A DNA stretch of 64,000 bases from Bog-756 sp035534835 (lineage in GTDB: Bacteria; Actinomycetota; Acidimicrobiia; Acidimicrobiales; RAAP-2), in the NCBI GenBank assembly GCA_035534835.1, contig DATLRE010000053.1, positions 1-64,000 on the forward strand, read 5' to 3'. The position numbers and the translations under genes are program-made. Positions 19,819 through 27,962 of this stretch are shown in pieces. The first letter of the stretch is position 1; every line of letters begins with the position of its first letter. The notes under the pieces were generated by a model, which was not told where the DNA came from, did not search any database, and saw only the letters and a list, made by a program, of their open reading frames with translations.

Positions 19819-20817
19819 TCAGGCAGCCGGCTTGCCGTTGCCCGCCGCGGCCACCTCGGTGACCGCCCCGGCGTCCTTCATGGCGTCGACGAGCACCGAG
19901 GCCGCGCCGACCAGTCCGGCGGCCTCGTAGGGGACGACCACCTTGGCGTTCGGCGACGTGGCGACGGCCTGGAGCGCACGGAGCTGCATGATGGCCAGGG
20001 TGTTCGGGTTGATCCCGACCTTGTCGATGGCGTCGAGCGCGGCGGCCTCGCCCTCACCCCGCAGCTGGGCGGCGCGCTTCTCCCCGTCGGCCCGCAGCTC
20101 CAGTACCTGCTTCTGGGCCTCGGCCGCCAGGATCGACGCCTGCTTCTGGCCCTCGGCCTCGAGCACGTTGGCCTGCTTGCGTCCCTCGGCACTGTTGATC
20201 GCCGACTGCTGCTCGCCCTCGGACTTCAAGATGGCCGCCCGCTTGTGCTGCTCGGCCTCCTTCTGCTCGGACATGGCCTGGAGGACGTTGGTCGGCGGCG
20301 TGATGTCGAGGATCTCGATGCGGTTCAGGCGGACACCCCACTTGAGGGTGGCCTCGGCCATGTGGTCCTGCATCTTTGCGTTGATGGTCTCGCGCTCGGA
20401 CAGGGACTCGTCCAGGGTCAGTTCGCCGAACACGGCGCGGAGCGCGGTCCGGGCCATCTGGTCGATGGCGAGTCCGAAGTCGTTGACCTCGAACAGGGCC
20501 AGCTTCACGTCGGTGACCTGACAGAAGATCGTGGCGCTCACCCACAGCGACACGTTGTCCTTGGTGATCACGGCCTGCTGGTCGCCAGTGCGGGGGAACT
20601 CCCGGATGTCGACCTTGTCCATCCGGTCGGCCAGGGGCAGGAGCACGTGGAGGCCGGGCTGCTTGATCGTCCGGAACTCACCGAAGCGCTTCACCACGCC
20701 GACGCACCCCTGCTGGACGACCTTCAGGCTCGACTTCAGGAAGGCGACGATGAAGGCGAAGACGAAGAACCCCACCACCGCCGCTCCGATGGCCAGTGCT
20801 GCCGAACCGATGATCAT
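19819..20817 (-). CDS. SPFH/Band 7 (stomatin-like) membrane protein
   Basis: Membrane-anchored scaffold protein of 332 residues. It has one N-terminal membrane segment (residues 1-30), then an SPFH domain (VVQQGCVGVVKRFGEFRTIKQPGLHVLLPLADRMDKVDIREF), then a long coiled coil of Ala, Glu, Lys and Gln (about 190-270), and a short tail. Such proteins form rings or belts in membranes and hold microdomains, often with an NfeD partner or with FtsH. ATG 20817 is chosen because GGGAGGTGG lies at good spacing; a start at 20838 would put residues before the membrane anchor. A small NfeD-like gene lies directly upstream on the same strand, which supports the assignment. Confidence 0.93.
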   Translation of the reverse strand: MIIGSAALAIGAAVVGFFVFAFIVAFLKSSLKVVQQGCVGVVKRFGEFRTIKQPGLHVLLPLADRMDKVDIREFPRTGDQQAVITKDNVSLWVSATIFCQVTDVKLALFEVNDFGLAIDQMARTALRAVFGELTLDESLSERETINAKMQDHMAEATLKWGVRLNRIEILDITPPTNVLQAMSEQKEAEQHKRAAILKSEGEQQSAINSAEGRKQANVLEAEGQKQASILAAEAQKQVLELRADGEKRAAQLRGEGEAAALDAIDKVGINPNTLAIMQLRALQAVATSPNAKVVVPYEAAGLVGAASVLVDAMKDAGAVTEVAAAGNGKPAA

Positions 20818-20921
20818 GGCGACCACCTCCCACCGCACACCTTACGCACCGGAGCGCCCGGTCACTGCAGGTCGTCCCCATCCCCCGCGTCCGGGCCCGG
20901 ACCGGTCGGGCGGACGGCCGT

Positions 20922-21134
20922 TCAGGCCCCGTCCGCCGGATAGCAGACGAGCACGCCTCGCTCGACGTCGGCGACCACGACCGTGGTGCCGGGGGCGATC
21001 ACCGTGCCCGGGAACAGCGGGCGGGCGAACCACTCCTCGCCGCGGGCGAGGACCGATCCGGGAGAGTGGCTGGTCGCCAGCTCCTTGGTGACCACCGCCG
21101 TCTCTCCCACCATGCCCGGGACACCGTTCAACAT
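20922..21134 (-). CDS. Stand-alone NfeD-like OB-fold protein
   Basis: A 70-residue soluble protein: GMVGETAVVTKEL, then GSVLARGEEWFARPLFPGTVIAPGTTVVVADVERGVLVCYP. This is the pattern of the C-terminal OB domain of NfeD, without the protease and membrane parts found in full-length members. Its place just upstream of an SPFH gene is typical of the NfeD-stomatin pair, and the two products probably bind each other. GGCAGGAG precedes the ATG. Upstream, TATAGT (21260-21255 on the minus strand) looks like a -10 element, but no matching -35 was seen. Confidence 0.8.
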   Translation of the reverse strand: MLNGVPGMVGETAVVTKELATSHSPGSVLARGEEWFARPLFPGTVIAPGTTVVVADVERGVLVCYPADGA

Positions 21135-21314
21135 CTCCGACTCCTGCCTACCGGCGTCCGGACCCGGGCACGGCCGCAGGCGCCACCGGACCCCGGGGGC
21201 CGGCCGCTCGGCCGCTGTACCGGCGCGGTGTCGGGATCACGTGCACACTCCCGCACTATACGGGACGTCCCCACCGGGCCCCGCCCGCGCCCCGGCACCG
21301 GGATACCGTGGGTC

Positions 21315-22190
21315 ATGGCTCCCCGCTCGTTCCCGTCCCCCGTCTCCGCCGTCACGGCGAGGAAGACCTGGCGGACGGTCGAGCCGCTGCACGGCATGGT
21401 CTACTTCGCCCCCGAGGCCGACGAGTCCTACCGGCGCCTGGGTCTCGAGGGCCAGTCCGGGTACTTCGCCTCCCGGTCCGCGCCGATGGGTGCGGTGTCG
21501 CCCGGCACCGTGACCGCCACCTTCTTCAACTTCCGGCCCTCCCTCGTCCACGAGGCGATGGCGGGCGTCTGGGACGCCACGACACCGGCCGCCGTCCTGG
21601 ACGCACGCAGGTCCGCAGCCGGGGCTGCCCTCCGTCGGATGCTCGGCGACTCGGCCGGCGGCGCCGACGTGGCCGCCGCCGCCGACCTGGCCCGTCGGGC
21701 CGCGCTGTCCGCATGCGACCATCCCGAGGGCCGACCGCTGTTCGCCGGGCACGCCGGTCTGCCGTGGCCCGAGGACCCGCTCGAGGTGCTGTGGCACGCC
21801 CAGACACTGCTGCGAGAGTTCCGCGGCGACGGCCACGTCGCGCTCCTGGTCGACCACGGGCTCGACGCGCTCGAGGCGCTCGTGATGCACGAGGCCACGG
21901 GCGAGCTCCCCGTCGCCTTCCTCCGGGCCACACGGGGATGGTCGGACGACGAGTGGGCGGCCGCCACCGAACGCCTGCGCGGCCGTGGCTGGCTCCGCCC
22001 CGGCGGATCACCCGAGCACCTGGCGCTCAGCGAGGAGGGTGCTGCCGTGCGCGGTGCCATCGAGGAGGCGACCGACCGGCTGTCGGTGGTCGCCTACGAG
22101 GCCATCGGCGAGGAGGGGTGCGACGCGCTCCGGGGCCTTGCGCGTCCCCTGTCGCGGACCGTCGTGGCCGCGTCGGGCATGGGCGGCTGA
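21315..22190 (+). CDS. SCO6745-family protein
   Basis: Protein of 291 residues matching the actinobacterial SCO6745 (SalK-like) family. Family blocks are RKTWRTVEPLHGMVYFAPEADESYRRLG, YFASRSAPMGAVSPGTVTATFFNF, an N-terminal half that is helical, and a C-terminal winged-helix-like part (RGWSDDEWAAATERLRGRGWL, LALSEEGAAVRGAIEEATDRL). The biochemical role is unknown. It is a single gene facing away from the NfeD/SPFH pair, with a 180-base divergent region between them. Confidence 0.82.
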   Translation: MAPRSFPSPVSAVTARKTWRTVEPLHGMVYFAPEADESYRRLGLEGQSGYFASRSAPMGAVSPGTVTATFFNFRPSLVHEAMAGVWDATTPAAVLDARRSAAGAALRRMLGDSAGGADVAAAADLARRAALSACDHPEGRPLFAGHAGLPWPEDPLEVLWHAQTLLREFRGDGHVALLVDHGLDALEALVMHEATGELPVAFLRATRGWSDDEWAAATERLRGRGWLRPGGSPEHLALSEEGAAVRGAIEEATDRLSVVAYEAIGEEGCDALRGLARPLSRTVVAASGMGG

Positions 22191-22233
22191 GCGGCCGGCG
22201 TCGCGACCGGCGTCGCGGGCCCGCCCGTAACCG

Positions 22234-23133
22234 TCAGGCGTCCCGTCGCACCAGCAGCCACGCGGCCAGGGCGACCACGATCGCCGCGTACAGGGTGAGG
22301 AGCCCGACGGCGGCCCAGGGCGCGAGCAGCACCCCGGCGAAGTCCGTCTTCCGGGATGTCACCAGGATCATGGCCAGGCCGAGATTGGAGGGCAGGAACT
22401 TCTCGAACGAGCGCGTGAGGCTCGACGGCAGGATCTGCACGATGAGCGGCAGCACGAGCAGGATCCCCACGAAGGCGGAGATCGCCCCGGCGGTGTGGCG
22501 CAGGACGAACCCGATCGCGCAGGCGAGGAGGGTCAGGAGCAGGAGGTAGACGCCGCACAGGAACACGGCCCGCAGCGCGCCCGGGTCGGTGATGGAGACC
22601 ACCGGGACAGTGGGGCTGTGGACCTGGTCGAGGATCGTGCTCCCGGCGGGCAGTGCTCGGCCGCCGTGGGCCAGCAGCACCTCCTGGCCGACGAAGAACG
22701 AGGCGAAGGCCGTGACCTCGCTGACCACGAAGACCACCGCCCCGATCACCAGCAGCTTGGCGGCCAGCACCGTCGTCCGCCGGGACGTGGTGGCCAGCGT
22801 GGTGCGGATGGACCCGGTCCCGTACTCCGAGGTGATGACGAGGGCACCCAGGACCCCCACCACGAACTGGGAGAGGAACTCGCCCGTCTGGCTGAACCGC
22901 ACGGGGTCGAACTGGGCCCGGTCGGCGAACCCGAGCTGGCCCCAGCGACCGCCCTCGACACTCGACACCAGGACGGACAGCCCGATGCCCGCGACCACGA
23001 TGACGGCCAGGCTGATCCACGTCGAGCGCACCGACCGGAGTTTCGTCCACTCCGACCGGACCTGGTTGCGCAGTCCGGCCCGACCGTGGTCGAAGGCGGG
23101 GAGCGCGACCGGCGGCACCGTCGCCGTGGTCAC
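22234..23133 (-). CDS. ABC-2 type transporter permease
   Basis: Integral membrane protein of 299 residues with about six hydrophobic segments. It opens with a cytoplasmic stretch (NQVRSEWTKLRSVRSTWISLAVIV) that is the usual start of ABC-2 permeases annotated with bacitracin or antibiotic exporters. A large loop, VEGGRWGQLGFADRAQFDPVRFSQTG, follows the first segment. Its ATG overlaps the stop of the ATPase gene as ATGA, so the two subunits are made together. The cargo is unknown; small peptides, lipids or drugs are typical for the family. Confidence 0.88.
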   Translation of the reverse strand: MTTATVPPVALPAFDHGRAGLRNQVRSEWTKLRSVRSTWISLAVIVVAGIGLSVLVSSVEGGRWGQLGFADRAQFDPVRFSQTGEFLSQFVVGVLGALVITSEYGTGSIRTTLATTSRRTTVLAAKLLVIGAVVFVVSEVTAFASFFVGQEVLLAHGGRALPAGSTILDQVHSPTVPVVSITDPGALRAVFLCGVYLLLLTLLACAIGFVLRHTAGAISAFVGILLVLPLIVQILPSSLTRSFEKFLPSNLGLAMILVTSRKTDFAGVLLAPWAAVGLLTLYAAIVVALAAWLLVRRDA

Positions 23134-24053
23134 GTGGCGACCTCGGCGGGGGCGTGACCGTGGAAGTCGACCATGTCGGAGGTGAGCTCCATGAAGACCT
23201 CCTCGAGGCTGGCCTGCTCGGGCCGGAGCTCGTGCAGGGCCACGCCGGCCTCGAGGGCCAGGTCCCCCACCCGAGTACCGTCGAGCCCGGTCACGAGGAG
23301 CGCACCGTCGTCCCGGACGACCACGCCGGCCCCGGCGGCACGCAGGACGGCGACCAGCACGTCGGCTCCGGGCGACCGCACCAGTACCGTGGCCTCGGTG
23401 TTGGAGGCGATGAAGTCGTGGACCGACGTCTGGGCGATGAGCTGTCCCCGGCCAATGACGACCAGGTCGGTGGCGGTCAGCGCCATCTCGCTCATGAGGT
23501 GGCTGGAGACGAAGACCGTCCGGCCCTCGCCGGCGAGCCCCTGCAGCAGGGTGCGGACCCAGAGGATCCCCTCGGGGTCCAGGCCGTTGACGGGTTCGTC
23601 GAACAGGAGGACGCCGGGGTCACCCAGCAGCGCCGAGGCGATGCCGAGCCGTTGACTCATGCCGAGCGAGTACTTGCCCACCCGGCGTCGGGCCACCGAC
23701 TCGAGTCCGACGAGTTCGAGGACCTCGTCCACCCTCGCCCGGGGGACGGCGTTGGTCTGGGCCATCGACAGCAGGTGGTCGTAGGCGGTGCGGCCGGGGT
23801 GCAGGGCCTTGGCCTCGAGGAGCGCGCCCACCTCGCGCAGCGGCCACCGCAGCTCGCCGAAGTGCCTACCGCCGATGGTCACGGTACCGGAGTCGGGCCG
23901 GTCCAGGCCCATCACCATCCGCATGGTCGTCGACTTTCCGGAGCCGTTCGGTCCGAGGAAGCCGGTGACCACACCCGGACGGACCTCGAAGCTGAGGTCG
24001 TCCACGGCCCGGGTCGGGCCGTACGTCTTGGTCACCCGGCTCGCCGTGATCAC
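23130..24053 (-). CDS. ABC transporter ATP-binding protein
   Basis: ATPase of 307 residues that energises the downstream ABC-2 permease. Walker A is GPNGSGKST, the signature is YSLGMSQRLGIA (the degenerate form usual for DrrA/BcrA-type exporters), Walker B is VLLFDEPVNGLDP, and the H-loop is VSSHLMSEM. The C-terminal part, about residues 220-300, is the accessory domain of drug-exporter ATPases. The start codon is GTG at 24053, since the nearby ATG at 24076 is out of frame. It lies about 90 bases below bioD on the same strand. Confidence 0.92.
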   Translation of the reverse strand: MITASRVTKTYGPTRAVDDLSFEVRPGVVTGFLGPNGSGKSTTMRMVMGLDRPDSGTVTIGGRHFGELRWPLREVGALLEAKALHPGRTAYDHLLSMAQTNAVPRARVDEVLELVGLESVARRRVGKYSLGMSQRLGIASALLGDPGVLLFDEPVNGLDPEGILWVRTLLQGLAGEGRTVFVSSHLMSEMALTATDLVVIGRGQLIAQTSVHDFIASNTEATVLVRSPGADVLVAVLRAAGAGVVVRDDGALLVTGLDGTRVGDLALEAGVALHELRPEQASLEEVFMELTSDMVDFHGHAPAEVAT

Positions 24054-24143
24054 CGGCGTGCACCGGGGTCGGTCATGGAACCGACGGTACCAGGACGTGC
24101 GATGAACTCCCGGTCGCCGGCGGCCCGGTGTGCGGCCCGTCGA

Positions 24144-24830
24144 TCAGGTCGGCGACCCGGCGGCGAGGTCGGCCAGCGTCCGCTCCCCCCCGGGCAGGGT
24201 GACCACCCCGTACCCGTCGCGCCCCCCGAGCCAGTCGCGGTTGCGCCGGTGGAGCTCGTGGTTGTCGTCGAACCGGTTGAGCACGACGGCGACCGGAACC
24301 TCCGGCGCCGCACCGACACTCCCGGCCAGCGCGTCCATCGACAGTCGGATGCTGTTGATCGTCCCGAGGCCGGCGTCGGCGACCAGGACGAGCAGGTCGG
24401 GGCCGAGTGCGGCCACCAGGTCGCACACGTCGCCGTCGTCCGCCTGCGGCGACCGCACGCCGCCGGCCGTCTCCACCAGTCCCACGTCGGTGCCGGCCGG
24501 CCAGTCGAGTTCGTCGACCAGGTCGGCCACGGTGAACGGTGGCAGTCCCAGTGCCTCGGCCGCGATCGGCGGGGCCATGGCCCGGTGGTAGGAACGTAAG
24601 GCGTGACAGACGTCGCCCGGGTGCTCGCCCGAGGCGGCTCCGAGCAGCTCGGCGTCAGTGGCACCCCCGAGCTGCCTGCCCTCGTGGTCCACGTCGAACG
24701 ACTGGGCCGGCTTGCGCGCCGCCACGGTCCACCCCCGGGACCGGAGGTCGCCGAGCAGACGGGCGGCGACCCAGGTCTTGCCCACCTCCGTCCCTGTCCC
24801 GCACACCAGCACCAACCGCTCAGGCCGCAC
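24144..24830 (-). CDS. bioD: Dethiobiotin synthetase
   Basis: Closes the ureido ring from diaminopelargonate, CO2 and ATP to give dethiobiotin. The P-loop is VCGTGTEVGKTWVA; KPAQSFD holds the substrate-binding lysine; ETAGGVRSPQADDGDVCDLV is the family's second block. At 228 residues it is full length. The GTG start at 24830 lies inside the end of bioF (11-base overlap), so it is the last gene of the bioA-bioF-bioD unit. Confidence 0.93.
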   Translation of the reverse strand: MRPERLVLVCGTGTEVGKTWVAARLLGDLRSRGWTVAARKPAQSFDVDHEGRQLGGATDAELLGAASGEHPGDVCHALRSYHRAMAPPIAAEALGLPPFTVADLVDELDWPAGTDVGLVETAGGVRSPQADDGDVCDLVAALGPDLLVLVADAGLGTINSIRLSMDALAGSVGAAPEVPVAVVLNRFDDNHELHRRNRDWLGGRDGYGVVTLPGGERTLADLAAGSPT

Positions 24831-26010
24831 TTCCCACCCCCCGACCCCGGCCGGTCCCCGGGGCGAGCGCGGCCAGCCCGTCCAGCAGCAGGTCCACCTG
24901 GTGGTCGGTGTGGGTGGCGGACAGGGTGACGCGCAGGCGCGACGTGCCGGGGGGAACCGTCGGGGGCCGGATCGCCGGGACCCACAGCCCCCGCTCGAGG
25001 AGCGAGGCCGAGGCGGCCACGGCCTCCGCCTCGCCGCCGATCACCACGGGCAGGATGGGCGACGGGTGATCGGCGACGCCGACCGCGCCGGCCACCCGGG
25101 CCACGGTGCGGACCAGCCGTTCCCGCAGCGCGGCGCCCTCGTCGGAGCGCAGCACACCCAACGCGGCCAGTGCCGCGCCGGCGTCGGCCGGGGTGGGGGC
25201 CGTGGTGAAGATGTACGGGCGGGCGCGGTTGACCAGCAGGTCGACGAAGCGCTGCGGACCGGCGACGAATCCGCCGAGCGACCCGAGCGTCTTGGACAGC
25301 GTGCCCACCCGCAGCACGTCGACCCCGGACAGATCGTCGGGCTCGGGTCCGAGGACGGCGTGGGCCTCGTCCAGGACGAGCAGCGCACCGTGGCGGCCGG
25401 CCACCGCCACCAGGCCGCCCAGGTCGCAGGTGTCGCCGTCCATGGAGAACACGGTGTCGGTCACCACGATGGAGGGCCCGCCGCCTGCGGCGAGCGCCGC
25501 GTCGAGGGCGGCGAGGTCGCCGTGGGGGTAGATGCGCACCTCGGCCCGGGCCAGCCGGCATCCGTCGATGATCGACGCGTGGTTGAGCTCGTCGGAGTGC
25601 ACCACGGCGCCGTCCGCGGCGAACACCGACAGGACCGACAGATTGGCCGCGAACCCGGTGGGGGTCACGACCGCGGCCCCGGTACCCTTCCAGTCGGCCA
25701 GGGCGGCCTCGAGCTCGTGGTGGACCGGCCGCGACCCGGTGACCAGGCGTGACGCCCCCGAGCCCGCGCCCCAGCGGTCGAGAGCGCTCCGGGCGCCGGC
25801 CACGACGGCCGGGTGGGTGGTGAGCCCCAGGTAGTCGTTGGAGGCGAAGGAGACGACGTGGCGTCCCGGCTCGGCCGGGTCGGTCACGAGGAGCCCTTCG
25901 TTCCCCCGGGCGTCGAAGGGCCGGGGCGCCCGCCACCGACCGGCGGCCACCACCCGGTCACAGGCGTCGTCGACCCACGACCGCCACCCCGGAGATCCCG
26001 ATCCGCTCAC
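24820..26010 (-). CDS. bioF: 8-Amino-7-oxononanoate synthase
   Basis: PLP enzyme that condenses pimeloyl-ACP or pimeloyl-CoA with alanine. Visible are SFASNDYLGLTTHP, the glycine-rich RWGAGSGASRLVTGSRPVHHELE, HSDELNHASIIDG, DEAHA (PLP-ring aspartate near 214), and the Schiff-base lysine K240 in VGTLSKTLGSLGG. 396 residues. The GTG start at 26010 overlaps the bioA TGA. Related alpha-oxoamine synthases such as glycine C-acetyltransferase share these motifs; the operon decides for BioF. Confidence 0.94.
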   Translation of the reverse strand: MSGSGSPGWRSWVDDACDRVVAAGRWRAPRPFDARGNEGLLVTDPAEPGRHVVSFASNDYLGLTTHPAVVAGARSALDRWGAGSGASRLVTGSRPVHHELEAALADWKGTGAAVVTPTGFAANLSVLSVFAADGAVVHSDELNHASIIDGCRLARAEVRIYPHGDLAALDAALAAGGGPSIVVTDTVFSMDGDTCDLGGLVAVAGRHGALLVLDEAHAVLGPEPDDLSGVDVLRVGTLSKTLGSLGGFVAGPQRFVDLLVNRARPYIFTTAPTPADAGAALAALGVLRSDEGAALRERLVRTVARVAGAVGVADHPSPILPVVIGGEAEAVAASASLLERGLWVPAIRPPTVPPGTSRLRVTLSATHTDHQVDLLLDGLAALAPGTGRGRGVGSAA

Positions 26011-27338
26011 CCGGCGTCCTCGGTCCGGACCTCCGCGATGCACTCGGCGAGCACGTCGACCACCCGGTCGAGCTCGGCCCCGGTGCTGGTGAGCGGCGGC
26101 ATGAGGACCACCACGTCGCCCAGCGGACGCAGGAGCACACCCCGGTGCACCGCCGCCGCACACACCCGGCGCCCCCATCGGACCGAACCCTCGGGCGGGG
26201 CCAGCTCCACGCCGACCATCAGGCCGCGCCGGCGCACCTCGGCCACCCCGTCGAGCCCGGCGACGGCCGAGTCGAGTCGGGTGCCGAGATGGTCGGCCAC
26301 CGTGCGCACGTGGGCCAGGACGTCCCACTCCTCGAGCAGCTGCAGGTGCCGGAGGGCCACGGCGCAGGCCAGGGCGTTCCCTCCGTACGAGTGTCCGTGG
26401 TAGAAGGTCGTCGTCCCGAGGTCCTCGCCCAGGAACCCCTCGTAGACCGGGCGCGACACCACGGTGGCCGACAGGGGCAGGTACCCGCCGCTGATCCCCT
26501 TGCCCAGGCACATCAGGTCCGGGCGGAAGTCGGGTCCGGCCCACTCCGAGGCGAACAGCCTGCCGGTGCGACCGAACCCGGTGGCGACCTCGTCGCAGAT
26601 GAGCAGCACGCCGTGGTCGCGGCACGCACGTCCGACGGCGGCCACGTCGGCGGGATCGGCCACGAGGATGCCGGAGGCACCCTGGACCAGCGGCTCGACG
26701 ATCATGGCGGCCAAGGTGTCGGCGTGGGCCTCGATGGCCGCCACCGCCTTGGCCGCCCAGTCGACGCTCGCATAGCCGGGGGTGCGCACCACGGGGAACC
26801 GCAGCGGATCGAACACGGAGGTACCGAACCCGCCGTCGCCGACGGAGAGCGCTCCCACGGTGTCCCCGTGGTAGGCGTCACCCAGCGCCAGGAACCGGGT
26901 GTGGCCCGACTCGCCGCGGTTCACCCAGTACTGGAAGGCGATCTTGAGGGCCTGCTCGACCGCCACGGCGCCGTCGGAGGCGAACACGGTGTGGGGGTCG
27001 TCGACCGGGACGGCGGCGGCCAGGGCCTCGGCGAACTCGACGACGATCCGGCTGCCGTTGCCGAGGAGGGTGGCGTGGGCCACCCTGCCCAGCTGGTCGA
27101 CGACGGCGGCGTCGAGCTCGGGCACCCGGTGGCCGAGGGTGGTCACCCACAGTGACGAGATGGCGTCGAAGTACCGGTTGCCGTGGACGTCGATGAGTTC
27201 CCGACCCTCCGCCCGCTCGACGGTCACGGGGACGTTGCCGGGATAGGCCGCCATCTGGGTGAACCCGTGCCACACCACGGCGACGTCCCGGGCCACCCAG
27301 GGGTCGACGGCGGGCAGGTCTGGGGACTCGGTGCTCAT
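26007..27338 (-). CDS. bioA: Adenosylmethionine-8-amino-7-oxononanoate aminotransferase
   Basis: Class III PLP aminotransferase that uses S-adenosylmethionine as amino donor to make 7,8-diaminopelargonate. Motifs: WHGFTQM and SSLWVTTLGHRVPELDAA near the N-terminus (substrate-binding Trp region), FASDGAVAVEQALKIAFQY, DAYHGDTVGALSVGD, LICDEVATGFGRTG and the catalytic K280 in MCLGKGISGGYLPLS; YHGHSYGGNALAC is also typical. 443 residues. First gene of the bio operon. The ribosome-binding site before ATG 27338 is weak. The 141-base divergent gap to the riboflavin synthase gene shows no obvious BioQ- or BirA-like palindrome. Confidence 0.94.
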   Translation of the reverse strand: MSTESPDLPAVDPWVARDVAVVWHGFTQMAAYPGNVPVTVERAEGRELIDVHGNRYFDAISSLWVTTLGHRVPELDAAVVDQLGRVAHATLLGNGSRIVVEFAEALAAAVPVDDPHTVFASDGAVAVEQALKIAFQYWVNRGESGHTRFLALGDAYHGDTVGALSVGDGGFGTSVFDPLRFPVVRTPGYASVDWAAKAVAAIEAHADTLAAMIVEPLVQGASGILVADPADVAAVGRACRDHGVLLICDEVATGFGRTGRLFASEWAGPDFRPDLMCLGKGISGGYLPLSATVVSRPVYEGFLGEDLGTTTFYHGHSYGGNALACAVALRHLQLLEEWDVLAHVRTVADHLGTRLDSAVAGLDGVAEVRRRGLMVGVELAPPEGSVRWGRRVCAAAVHRGVLLRPLGDVVVLMPPLTSTGAELDRVVDVLAECIAEVRTEDAG

Positions 27339-27479
27339 CGCAGGTGAGTCTTGCCCACCGGCGGGCTCCTCGGCGAACCGCTGCGGGGCGGCTTCGGGGA
27401 CGGCCCCCCCGGGGGACCCGGGAGCGCCCCCGGGGGCCCGGGACGGGGAGGTCGAGGGGCGCGCCGGTAGAGTGGACCG

Positions 27480-27956
27480 ATGGACCGGATCGGCGTCGTA
27501 GACACCATGTTCGCCCGCTACGACATGGGGGCGGAGGCCCTGGACGAGTTGGCGGACTGCCCCGGCTTCGGCACCACCTTCGACGTGGTGCGCCGGACCG
27601 TGCCCGGGTTCAAGGACCTGGGCGTGGCCTGCAAGCGCCTGATCGAGCAGGAGGGCTGCAGGATCGTCGTGGCGCTCGGCATGCCCGGCAAGGCGGCGAT
27701 CGACCAGGTCTGCGCACACGAGGCGTCCCAGGGCATCATGCTGGCCCAGCTGCTGACCTCCACCCACATCCTCGAGGTCTTCGTGCACGAGAACGAGGAG
27801 GAGGACCCGGACCGGCTGGCCGCGGTATGCGTCAACCGGGCCCGAAAGCACGCCCGCAACGCGTACTGGATGCTGTACGAGCCCGAGCAGCTCACCCGCA
27901 ACGCCGGCAAGGGCATCCGCCAGGGCTACGAGGACGCCGGGCCGATCGTCGGCTGA
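27480..27956 (+). CDS. ribC: Archaeal-type riboflavin synthase
   Basis: Protein of 158 residues that follows the archaeal riboflavin synthase family almost block for block: GVVDTMFARYDMGAEALDEL, RRTVPGFKDLGVACKRLIE, EGCRIVVALGMPGKAAIDQVCAHEASQGIMLAQL, STHILEVFVHENEEEDPDRL and a C-terminus AGKGIRQGYEDAGPI. This family is related to lumazine synthase, not to the two-barrel bacterial riboflavin synthase, and turns two molecules of 6,7-dimethyl-8-ribityllumazine into riboflavin. No other rib gene is nearby. The ATG is at 27480. A P-type ATPase gene begins six bases after the stop, so the two are likely cotranscribed although their functions seem unrelated. Confidence 0.88.
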   Translation: MDRIGVVDTMFARYDMGAEALDELADCPGFGTTFDVVRRTVPGFKDLGVACKRLIEQEGCRIVVALGMPGKAAIDQVCAHEASQGIMLAQLLTSTHILEVFVHENEEEDPDRLAAVCVNRARKHARNAYWMLYEPEQLTRNAGKGIRQGYEDAGPIVG

Positions 27957-27962
27957 GCCCAC

